Below are positions 58,077-64,000 of a DNA stretch of 64,000 nucleotides, in pieces. Position numbers and translations under genes: made by a program. Within the stretch, counting starts at the first letter, position 1. Every line of letters begins with the position of its first letter. The stretch comes from Pseudomonas sp. L5B5 (GTDB lineage: Bacteria; Pseudomonadota; Gammaproteobacteria; Pseudomonadales; Pseudomonadaceae), in contig NZ_CP084742.1 in the NCBI RefSeq assembly GCF_020520285.1, positions 5,877,501 through 5,941,500 of the forward strand, in the 5' to 3' direction. The notes under the pieces were generated by a model, which saw only the letters and a list, made by a program, of their open reading frames with translations, was not told the DNA's origin and did not search any database.

Positions 58077-59318
58077 ATGGCTTTGATCGTACAGAAATTT
58101 GGAGGCACTTCGGTCGGCTCTATCGAGCGGATCGAGCAGGTTGCCGACAAGGTGAAGAAGTTCCGCGAAGCTGGCGACGACCTGGTGATTGTGTTGTCGG
58201 CGATGAGTGGCGAAACCAACCGCCTGATCGATCTGGCCAAGCAGATCAGTGGCGATTCCCAGCCAGTTCCCCGTGAACTGGACGTGATCGTGTCCACGGG
58301 CGAGCAGGTGACCATCGCGTTGCTGGCCATGGCGCTGATCAAGCGTGGTATTCCGGCGGTGTCCTACACCGGTAACCAGGTCCGCATCCTGACCGACAGC
58401 GCACATAACAAGGCGCGAATCCTGCAGATCGATGACCAGAAGATCCGTGCTGACCTGAAGGCCGGTCGTGTCGTAGTGGTTGCCGGTTTCCAGGGCGTCG
58501 ACGAGCACGGGAGCATCACGACCCTCGGGCGTGGTGGTTCCGACACCACGGGTGTGGCGTTGGCGGCGGCCCTGAAGGCTGACGAGTGCCAGATCTACAC
58601 CGATGTGGATGGCGTCTACACCACCGACCCGCGTGTAGTGGCCAGGGCTCAGCGTCTGGACAAGATCACCTTCGAGGAAATGCTGGAAATGGCCAGCCTG
58701 GGTTCCAAGGTGTTGCAGATCCGGGCGGTCGAGTTCGCCGGCAAGTACAACGTTCCGCTGCGCGTGTTGCACAGCTTCCAGGAGGGTCCGGGCACCCTCA
58801 TTACTATTGATGAAGAGGAATCCATGGAACAGCCGATCATTTCCGGCATCGCTTTCAACCGCGATGAAGCCAAGCTGACCATCCGTGGCGTGCCAGACAA
58901 TCCTGGCGTGGCCTTCAAGATTCTCGGCCCGATCAGTGCAGCCAACATCGAAGTCGACATGATCGTGCAGAACGTTTCTCACGATAACACCACCGACTTC
59001 ACCTTCACTGTGCACCGCAACGACTACCTGGCTGCCCAGACCGTGCTGGAAAATACCGCGCGTGAGATTGGTGCCCGGGAAGTGGTGGGCGATACCGATA
59101 TTGCCAAGGTCTCGATCGTGGGTGTCGGCATGCGCTCCCATGCAGGTGTTGCCAGCCGTATGTTCGAGGCACTGGCCAAGGAGAGCATCAATATCCAGAT
59201 GATCTCCACATCCGAGATCAAGGTTTCGGTGGTGATCGAGGAGAAGTACCTGGAGCTTGCGGTACGTGCGCTGCACACCGCGTTCGAGCTTGATGCTCCG
59301 GCCCGTCAGGGCGAGTGA
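58077..59318 (+). CDS. lysC: Aspartate kinase
   Basis: 413 aa. KFGGTSVGS N-terminal signature; ACT domains follow the kinase domain (PIISGIAFNRDEAKLTIRGVPDNPGVA..., VSIVGVGMRSHAGVASRMFEAL). Commits aspartate to lysine, threonine and methionine. An internal start in the second half (ATG at 58824, MEQPIISGIAFN, after GAAGAGGAA) could yield a separate small beta subunit, as in other aspartate kinases. Confidence 0.95.
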   Translation: MALIVQKFGGTSVGSIERIEQVADKVKKFREAGDDLVIVLSAMSGETNRLIDLAKQISGDSQPVPRELDVIVSTGEQVTIALLAMALIKRGIPAVSYTGNQVRILTDSAHNKARILQIDDQKIRADLKAGRVVVVAGFQGVDEHGSITTLGRGGSDTTGVALAAALKADECQIYTDVDGVYTTDPRVVARAQRLDKITFEEMLEMASLGSKVLQIRAVEFAGKYNVPLRVLHSFQEGPGTLITIDEEESMEQPIISGIAFNRDEAKLTIRGVPDNPGVAFKILGPISAANIEVDMIVQNVSHDNTTDFTFTVHRNDYLAAQTVLENTAREIGAREVVGDTDIAKVSIVGVGMRSHAGVASRMFEALAKESINIQMISTSEIKVSVVIEEKYLELAVRALHTAFELDAPARQGE

Positions 59319-59330
59319 TGCGTGTTTGAA

Positions 59331-59365
59331 AGGGGGCGCGGTCTGACCGCGCCCTTTGTGTTTTT
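59331..59365 (+). terminator. lysC terminator
   Basis: GGGCGCGGT (59334-59342) / ACCGCGCCC (59346-59354) around CTG, followed by TTTGTGTTTTT. Confidence 0.88.
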
Positions 59366-59506
59366 GATTGGTTCGGGGGAAAGCTGTTCTTTTGCCCGTG
59401 CTAGTCAATACTTAGGCGTGTAGGACTACTCCCGAGCTGGTTGTAGGCCAACACCCTTTTTTTTGCAGACTGTAGTCCCTGAAATGTAATGCGTGAGGAG
59501 AAAGGT

Positions 59507-59694
59507 ATGCTGATTCTGACTCGTCGGTGTGCAGAGAGCCTGATCATTGGTGATGGCGAAATCACTGTGACCGTGCTCGGCGTCAAAGGTAATCAAGTGC
59601 GTATTGGTGTCAACGCCCCAAAGAAGTGGCGGTCCACCGTGAGGAAATTTACCTGCGGATAAAGAAAGAGAAGGACGAAGAACCAAGCCATTAA
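59507..59694 (+). pseudogene. csrA: csrA/rsmA, frameshifted by a one-base deletion
   Basis: RsmA/CsrA is a small dimeric RNA-binding repressor of translation (62 aa in Pseudomonas). From ATG 59507, after GAGGAGAAAGG, the first 39 codons are normal: [20 protein letters not shown], then [19 protein letters not shown]. Then CCAAAGAAGTGGCGG is read as P-K-K-W-R, whereas the family has P-K-E-V-A (CCA AAG GAA GTG GCG). One G is missing near 59621-59626. The frame ends at TAA 59660-59662 after 51 residues. Restoring one base recovers [20 protein letters not shown] and a stop at 59692-59694, exactly 62 aa. The lost strand holds VHREE with the RNA-contacting Arg44. It could be a sequencing or assembly error. 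Confidence 0.93.
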
Positions 59695-59713
59695 TTTTTC
59701 TCGTTTTTTTTGT

Positions 59714-59742
59714 TTGCAAACGGGGAGAAAGGTGGTTAATAT
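59714..59742 (+). promoter_or_regulatory. tRNA-Ser promoter
   Basis: TTGCAA (59714-59719), 17-base spacer, TAATAT (59737-59742); tRNA begins 15 bases downstream. Confidence 0.75.
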
Positions 59743-59756
59743 ACGCCCCGTGTTGC

Positions 59757-59847
59757 GGAGAGCTGGCCGAGTGGCCGAAGGCGCTCCCCTGCTAAGGGAG
59801 TACACCTCAAAAGGGTGTCGGGGGTTCGAATCCCCCGTTCTCCGCCA
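59757..59847 (+). tRNA. tRNA-Ser (GCU anticodon)
   Basis: 91 bases including encoded CCA. Acceptor GGAGAGC pairs with GTTCTCC, anticodon loop CTGCTAA with GCT at 59791-59793, long variable arm (ACACCTCAAAAGGGTGT), and TTCGAAT T loop. Class II type as expected for serine. Confidence 0.96.
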
Positions 59848-59911
59848 TTATTTGCTTAGTACGTTGTAATCTGGCTTCTTCTGTAAGTTGTTGAATTTAC
59901 TAGAAAAAGTG

Positions 59912-59940
59912 CTGAAAAAAATGATTCGACGGACTATAAT
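59912..59940 (+). promoter_or_regulatory. tRNA-Arg cluster promoter
   Basis: CTGAAA (59912-59917), 17-base spacer, TATAAT (59935-59940), 14 bases before the first tRNA-Arg. Confidence 0.7.
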
Positions 59941-59954
59941 GCGCGGCAACACAT

Positions 59955-60031
59955 GCACTCGTAGCTCAGCTGGATAGAGTACTCGGCTACGAACCGAGCG
60001 GTCACAGGTTCGAATCCTGTCGAGTGCACCA
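59955..60031 (+). tRNA. tRNA-Arg (ACG anticodon), copy 1
   Basis: 77 bases, GCACTCG acceptor paired with CGAGTGC, anticodon ACG in CTACGAA, CCA encoded. The adenosine at the wobble position is normally converted to inosine by TadA. Confidence 0.97.
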
Positions 60032-60103
60032 TTTAAGAGTTAGTCGTAGCAATATGAATAACTCGGTTTCAGCCAGTTGTGGCCTGGTCTAAAAACACAA
60101 TAT

Positions 60104-60180
60104 GCACTCGTAGCTCAGCTGGATAGAGTACTCGGCTACGAACCGAGCGGTCACAGGTTCGAATCCTGTCGAGTGCACCA
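60104..60180 (+). tRNA. tRNA-Arg (ACG anticodon), copy 2
   Basis: Identical in sequence to copy 1, separated from it by a 72-base spacer that is itself repeated before copy 3. Confidence 0.97.
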
Positions 60181-60251
60181 TTTAAGAGTTAGTTGTAGCG
60201 ATATAAATAACTCGGCTTCAACCAGTTGTGGTCTGGTCTAAAAACACACAT

Positions 60252-60328
60252 GCACTCGTAGCTCAGCTGGATAGAGTACTCGGCTACGAACCGAGCGGTC
60301 ACAGGTTCGAATCCTGTCGAGTGCACCA
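60252..60328 (+). tRNA. tRNA-Arg (ACG anticodon), copy 3
   Basis: Identical to copies 1 and 2. Followed by the cluster terminator. Confidence 0.97.
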
Positions 60329-60339
60329 TACTTAAGAAG

Positions 60340-60369
60340 GCCCGTATCGAAAGATACGGGCTTTTTTTT
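60340..60369 (+). terminator. tRNA-Arg terminator
   Basis: GCCCGTATC (60340-60348), GAAA loop, GATACGGGC (60353-60361), then T8. Confidence 0.93.
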
Positions 60370-60740
60370 GTGCATTTTTATCTTCTCTCTTCTTGTTCAT
60401 TTGCCTGGAACGGCTCGCTTGGCTGGAGGTCGGATACCCAGCGTGCTGACCTATTCGTGGACTTTTTTTGTCGAGTCTGTGTTTTCTTTTTCTGTGGGGG
60501 CGTCGCAGTTCCATGGATTCAGGTGCTGCACAGGTTTATGTCGCAAGCGCTTGTTCTTGCCGCGATTTTTTGACGTCTAAAGCCGCCAGGCGGTGTATGA
60601 TTGCGCCCGTCAGCCCCGCCGGGGCTTGTGGAATATCTCCATGGACTTACCCAGTAGTTACTCAGTATCTCGTTTTCACAATCATGAACTGACTGATTGA
60701 TCCTTCCGGCGTGCTCCTCTGCTGGGAGTGGAGTTCGCCT
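60370..60740. other. Non-coding gap upstream of mgtE
   Basis: No supported gene. The mgtE leader holds AGCCCCGCCGGGGCT (60613-60627), a perfect short palindrome, but no recognisable Mg2+ riboswitch. In P. aeruginosa PAO1 the alp lysis genes occupy this place from memory; nothing similar is here. Confidence 0.5.
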
Positions 60741-62183
60741 ATGACCGAAGTAGAAGTAAAGAAAACGCAGGAAAGCCTGCAGGATCGCCTCGCTCAAGTC
60801 GTTGAGCTGCTGCAGCGCCAGCGGGTGGTCGAAGACCTGACGCATCGTCAGGAAGGCCATCACCATGATCGGGTGGAAAACCTGGTCCATCGGCAAAATC
60901 TCGTCGAACTGCAGCGCAAGCTCGATGACCTGCACTCTGCCGACGTAGCCTACATCCTCGAAGCCTTGCCCCTGGAAGAGCGTCTGACGGTCTGGCAGCT
61001 GGTCAAGGCCGAGCGCGATGGCGACATCCTCCTCGAAGTATCCGATTCCGTACGTGAAACCCTGATCGCCGACATGGACGATCACGAGCTCCTGGCTGCT
61101 GCCAAGGAGATGGACGCTGACGAACTTGCTGACCTGGCTCCCGAGCTGCCGCGAGACGTTGTCCATGAGCTGATGGAGGCCCTTGACGGCCAGCAGCGTG
61201 AGCGTGTCCGCTCCGCACTGTCCTATGATGAAGAGCAGGTCGGTGCGCTGATGGACTTCGAGATGGTGACCATCCGCGAGGATGTCAGTCTTGAAGTGGT
61301 CTTGCGATACCTGCGCCGCTTGAAGGAGTTGCCTGGCCATACCGACAAGCTGTTCGTGGTCGACTACGATGGCGTGCTCAAGGGGGTCCTGCCGATCAAG
61401 CGATTGTTGGTCAATGATCCAGAGAAGCAGGTTGCGCAGGTCATGGCCAGCGACCCAGTAAGCTTCCATCCTGATGAGGACGCTTATGATGCGGCTCAGG
61501 CCTTCGAGCGTTATGACCTGATTTCGGCCCCGGTGGTCGACAAGAACGACAAGCTGATCGGTCGTTTGACCATCGATGAAATGGTCGACCTGATCCGAGA
61601 GGAGAGCGAAAGCGAAGTCCTCAACATGGCCGGTCTGCGTGAAGAGGAAGACATCTTCGCCTCGGTCTGGAAGTCCTTGCGCAACCGTTGGGCCTGGCTG
61701 GCCATCAACCTGATTACTGCATTCCTGGCCTCTCGAGTGATTGGCCTGTTCGAGGGGTCTATCGAGAAGCTGGTGGCATTGGCGGCCTTGATGCCCATCG
61801 TTGCCGGTATCGGTGGCAACTCGGGTAACCAGACCATCACGATGATCGTTCGGGCAATGGCCCTGGACCAGGTCAGTACCGGTAATACTTCGCGCCTGAT
61901 GCGCAAGGAGCTGGCAGTAGCCCTGATCAACGGCCTGATCTGGGGGGGAGTGATTGGTGTCGTGGCCTACATGCTGTATGGAAGCTGGTCATTGGGGGTG
62001 GTGATGACCGCGGCCATGACCCTGAACCTGCTGCTCGCGGCATTGATGGGCGTCCTGATCCCCATGACCCTGGCACGCCTGGGGCGTGATCCAGCCATGG
62101 GGGCCAGCGTGATGATCACGGCCATGACCGATAGTGGTGGTTTTTTCATCTTTCTCGGCCTGGCGACGATCTTTCTGCTCTGA
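60741..62183 (+). CDS. mgtE: MgtE magnesium transporter
   Basis: 480 aa. Cytosolic N-domain (helical, with ADVAYILEALPLEERLTVWQ and ELADLAPELPRDVVHELME), a CBS pair (TIREDVSLEVVLRYLRRL; VMASDPVSFHPDEDAYDAAQ ... LIGRLTIDEMVDLI) and five C-terminal membrane helices with the pore motif PIVAGIGGNSGNQTITMIVRAMA. The Mg2+-sensing acidic residues are present. ATG at 60741 with GGAG before it. Confidence 0.95.
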   Translation: MTEVEVKKTQESLQDRLAQVVELLQRQRVVEDLTHRQEGHHHDRVENLVHRQNLVELQRKLDDLHSADVAYILEALPLEERLTVWQLVKAERDGDILLEVSDSVRETLIADMDDHELLAAAKEMDADELADLAPELPRDVVHELMEALDGQQRERVRSALSYDEEQVGALMDFEMVTIREDVSLEVVLRYLRRLKELPGHTDKLFVVDYDGVLKGVLPIKRLLVNDPEKQVAQVMASDPVSFHPDEDAYDAAQAFERYDLISAPVVDKNDKLIGRLTIDEMVDLIREESESEVLNMAGLREEEDIFASVWKSLRNRWAWLAINLITAFLASRVIGLFEGSIEKLVALAALMPIVAGIGGNSGNQTITMIVRAMALDQVSTGNTSRLMRKELAVALINGLIWGGVIGVVAYMLYGSWSLGVVMTAAMTLNLLLAALMGVLIPMTLARLGRDPAMGASVMITAMTDSGGFFIFLGLATIFLL

Positions 62184-62209
62184 GCCCTTGTCTGTGCTAA
62201 TTTCCACTG

Positions 62210-62232
62210 CGAAGCGCCTTCATGGCGCTTCG
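62210..62232 (+). terminator. mgtE terminator
   Basis: CGAAGCGCC (62210-62218) / GGCGCTTCG (62224-62232), followed by TTGCTTTC. Confidence 0.7.
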
Positions 62233-62248
62233 TTGCTTTCATGCGCGC

Positions 62249-62275
62249 AAAAAAAAGCCAGCAACTAGGCTGGCT
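62249..62275 (-). terminator. amrZ terminator
   Basis: AGCCAGC (62256-62262) / GCTGGCT (62269-62275), preceded on the plus strand by A8 (62249-62256), i.e. T8 after the hairpin on the minus strand. Confidence 0.8.
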
Positions 62276-62293
62276 CGAGCTTTCGGGACGAAA

Positions 62294-62620
62294 TCAGTTG
62301 GCGTCTGCGGCCATTTCTGCGTCGTGTGCAATCAGCGAAACCAGCGCGTTCTGCTGGCGATGTGAAAGTTGGCGGAAACGTTGAAGCAGTTCGCGCTCAT
62401 GCAAGGACAGCTCGGGGCTGTCCAGGCGCATGCTCAACTCTTCACCCAAGGCGCCTTCCTGAATAAGACTCTGCTCCAGGCGCGCGATGATTTCGGAGTT
62501 CATGCTGCGATGATGGTTGCGAGCCACCTCGGCAATGCGTTCACGCATCCCGTCGGGCAGACGTACGACGAACTTGTCAGCCGTACGGCTGGAATAAATT
62601 GCCTGTTTCAATGGGCGCAT
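62294..62620 (-). CDS. amrZ: AmrZ ribbon-helix-helix regulator
   Basis: 108 aa. Starts [33 protein letters not shown] (in parts) with the Arc-type ribbon and helix ([14 protein letters not shown]) and a C-terminal tetramerisation tail. AmrZ controls motility, exopolysaccharide and c-di-GMP genes in Pseudomonas. It could regulate the cyclase earlier in this window, but no site was identified. Confidence 0.95.
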   Translation of the reverse strand: MRPLKQAIYSSRTADKFVVRLPDGMRERIAEVARNHHRSMNSEIIARLEQSLIQEGALGEELSMRLDSPELSLHERELLQRFRQLSHRQQNALVSLIAHDAEMAADAN

Positions 62621-63000
62621 ATATTTAACCGGTTAGTTCAGGGGAGCGGTTCTCGGAATTGGCCGCGAGCTGTTTTTTAGGACAAGCCTGAATGCCAAAT
62701 GTTCAACCTGAATTGTTAAGAGGCCCGCATCATGCCTCAAAAATTGCCAGATCATTGGCGTCAATTCTGTGACAAATATTGAACTGGATAAAGGCGTTAT
62801 GCCAGCACCAATTATCAGAAATGCGGACTGGTTTGAAAAGATCGCTGTTGTGGTTTGTTGGCCGCGGTCTGCCTCCCACCTGGGAGCGGCAGTGCACCGG
62901 TGAAGATGCCTGCGATGCGGATGAGTTCCGTGATCCCTGCCTGTTAGAGGATAGTGGCAAATGGCCGATTTACTAGTTGTGTTATCCGGATCTGCAAGCC
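62621..63000. other. Gap between amrZ and phnN
   Basis: 380 bases. It should contain the amrZ promoter. An open frame at 62779-62976 (65 codons) has no recognisable sequence or ribosome site and is not called. Confidence 0.45.
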
Positions 63001-63582
63001 ATGCCTGGTAGGCTCATCTATCTGATGGGGCCTTCGGGAGCCGGCAAGGACAGCCTGATCGACGCGGCCAGGCAGCCTCTGGATGAGTTGGGCTGTGAGG
63101 TCGCCAGGCGGGTGATCACCCGTTCCGCCGAGTCGCAGGGAGAACAGGCTGAGGACGTCACCTTCGAGGAGTTCGAGCGACGTCTGGCTCAAGGGGATTT
63201 CGCCTTGTCCTGGCGGGCCAATGGCCTGGGATACGGTATTGGCAGGCAGATCGATCATTGGCTGGCGCAAGGGCGTCATGTACTCATCAACGGTTCCCGG
63301 GGGCACCTGGCGCAGGCTCGGGAGCGCTATCCTGACTTACTGCCCGTCATGTTGACCGTGGATTCCCAAGTGTTACGCCAGCGCTTGTTGCGTCGAGGAC
63401 GGGAAAACTTGGCGCAGATCGAGAGTCGTCTGCAGCGCAATGAATTGTTTGCTCCTGCAGATTGGCTTGATGGTGGGCAGGTGGTGCGCCTGGACAACTC
63501 CGGGGAACTACAGATCACCGTGGAGCGATTACTGGACAAACTGCGCGAGCATGGCGTCAGCGCAGCACCGGATCGAACTTGA
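63001..63582 (+). CDS. phnN: Ribose 1,5-bisphosphate phosphokinase
   Basis: 193 aa. Converts ribose 1,5-bisphosphate to PRPP in phosphonate (C-P lyase) catabolism. Guanylate-kinase-like fold with Walker A MGPSGAGKDSL (residues 9-19) and the following DFALSWRANGLGYGIG stretch typical for PhnN. No other phn gene is within the window on either side, which is unusual because phnN is usually part of the phn operon. ATG at 63001; its 3' end overlaps the next convergent gene by 26 bases. Confidence 0.88.
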   Translation: MPGRLIYLMGPSGAGKDSLIDAARQPLDELGCEVARRVITRSAESQGEQAEDVTFEEFERRLAQGDFALSWRANGLGYGIGRQIDHWLAQGRHVLINGSRGHLAQARERYPDLLPVMLTVDSQVLRQRLLRRGRENLAQIESRLQRNELFAPADWLDGGQVVRLDNSGELQITVERLLDKLREHGVSAAPDRT

Positions 63583-63736
63583 TCTTGCGCCCTACGATCA
63601 GCGCCAGCAGGAACAGGCTGGAAAACGCTCCGCAGGCGACCAGGGAAACCAGGCTTGCGGTCTGCTCGGGCAATGACATGGCAGCGATTGCGCTGAGCAA
63701 TGCCAGGGCAAGCAGGCTTTTGGCTGCAGTGGACAT
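63557..63736 (-). CDS. Small membrane protein, unknown
   Basis: 59 aa with two hydrophobic segments (SLLALALLSAIAAMSL and VSLVACGAFSSLFLLALIVG), ending GRKIKFDPVLR. AGGAG sits before the ATG at 63736. Follows the next gene (63750-63986) by 13 bases, so both form an operon. No family recognised. Confidence 0.75.
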   Translation of the reverse strand: MSTAAKSLLALALLSAIAAMSLPEQTASLVSLVACGAFSSLFLLALIVGRKIKFDPVLR

Positions 63737-63749
63737 GAATGACTCCTGG

Positions 63750-63986
63750 TTAGAACACCCAGTGTTCGGCCTGTGGTCCGGCAGGCAGTTGCGAAGCCTC
63801 TCCGGTGGCGATCTGGGTGAGGGGGCCGGGTGGGGCTTGGGTATTGAGCACGGCCAACTGCGCTGTCAGGCGCTGGCTGTGGTGGGTAACGGAGGGCCCA
63901 TCGGGCGTTGTGCCCAGCGGTAGAAAGTGAAAGGCCATCAGTACAGCAATGGCTGTCGCATTCAAGAGAAACAGGACGCTGTTCAT
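63750..63986 (-). CDS. Small exported or membrane-anchored protein, unknown
   Basis: 78 aa. One N-terminal hydrophobic helix (VLFLLNATAIAVLMAFHFLPLG) then a hydrophilic Thr/Gln/Pro rich tail. Start at 63986 is preceded by GAGATG; ATG at 63995 is possible. The gene may continue a larger operon beyond the right edge. No family recognised. Confidence 0.65.
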   Translation of the reverse strand: MNSVLFLLNATAIAVLMAFHFLPLGTTPDGPSVTHHSQRLTAQLAVLNTQAPPGPLTQIATGEASQLPAGPQAEHWVF

Positions 63987-64000
63987 GGGCATCATCTCTG

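Larger units (their letters stand above)
59955..60328 (+). repeat. Tandem repeat of tRNA-Arg plus spacer (about 148-149 bases)
   Basis: Each unit is one tRNA-Arg (77 bases) plus a 71-72 base spacer. The spacers (60032-60103 and 60181-60251) differ at only about ten positions, so the array arose by recent tandem duplication and can contract or expand by recombination. Confidence 0.9.

Noticed and set aside
60370..60740. Mg2+ riboswitch before mgtE
   Set aside because: Only a short GC palindrome was found; the conserved M-box or similar patterns are not visible.
62779..62976. 65-codon open frame before phnN
   Set aside because: No ribosome site, no recognisable sequence, and equal-length frame on the opposite strand.

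Overview
The window looks like chromosomal DNA of a fluorescent Pseudomonas (P. fluorescens/protegens/chlororaphis type). The evidence is the high-GC coding sequence, several Pseudomonas-specific families (DUF2790, DUF2025, AmrZ) and the conserved block acsA - aotJQMOP-argR - aruCFGDB-(small ORF)-aruE - alaS - lysC - csrA(rsmA) - tRNA-Ser - tRNA-Arg - mgtE, whose order matches P. aeruginosa from memory. No species is claimed.

1-19.6 kb is mixed core/accessory genome: a PiT phosphate transporter (cut by the window edge), a CorA/ZntB channel, two chemoreceptors, a MASE2-GGDEF diguanylate cyclase, GlpQ, a sterol-desaturase-like membrane hydroxylase, several regulators with visible candidate operators (a TetR palindrome at 13891-13912, a LexA box at 15483-15498), a TauE-type exporter and several uncharacterised proteins.

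19.7-34.0 kb is the accessory island and the most novel part. Eleven closely packed minus-strand genes (33924 to 23220) encode a RidA protein, MFS exporter, CPA2 antiporter, acyl carrier protein, AMP-dependent ligase, a transglutaminase-like protein with a Cys-His-Asp triad, a complete ketosynthase, a half-length cysteine-free ketosynthase-like partner, a flavin-dependent halogenase-type protein, a class III aminotransferase and a flavin reductase. A LysR regulator, an atypical SDR, a DUF2917 protein and two GST-like proteins sit next to it. It reads as a small carrier-protein-based pathway, probably to a halogenated or oxidised, aminated product, with export. I cannot match it to a known compound. 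It lies between the LysR/GST group and nrdB, below an AT-rich leader.

34.5-59.3 kb is core metabolism: nrdB (without nrdA beside it), acsA, arginine/ornithine uptake (aot), the arginine regulator argR, the arginine succinyltransferase catabolic operon (aru) with ArgR-type boxes before aotJ and aruC, an FMN-riboswitch-controlled lumazine synthase, an L-threonine aldolase, alaS and lysC.

59.5-64 kb holds csrA/rsmA, which in this sequence carries a one-base deletion that destroys its C-terminal RNA-binding strand; one tRNA-Ser(GCU) and three tandem tRNA-Arg(ACG); mgtE; amrZ; a stand-alone phnN; and two small membrane-protein genes. If real rather than a sequencing error, the csrA lesion should derepress secondary metabolism and exoproduct genes genome-wide, which bears directly on the biosynthetic cluster in the same window.
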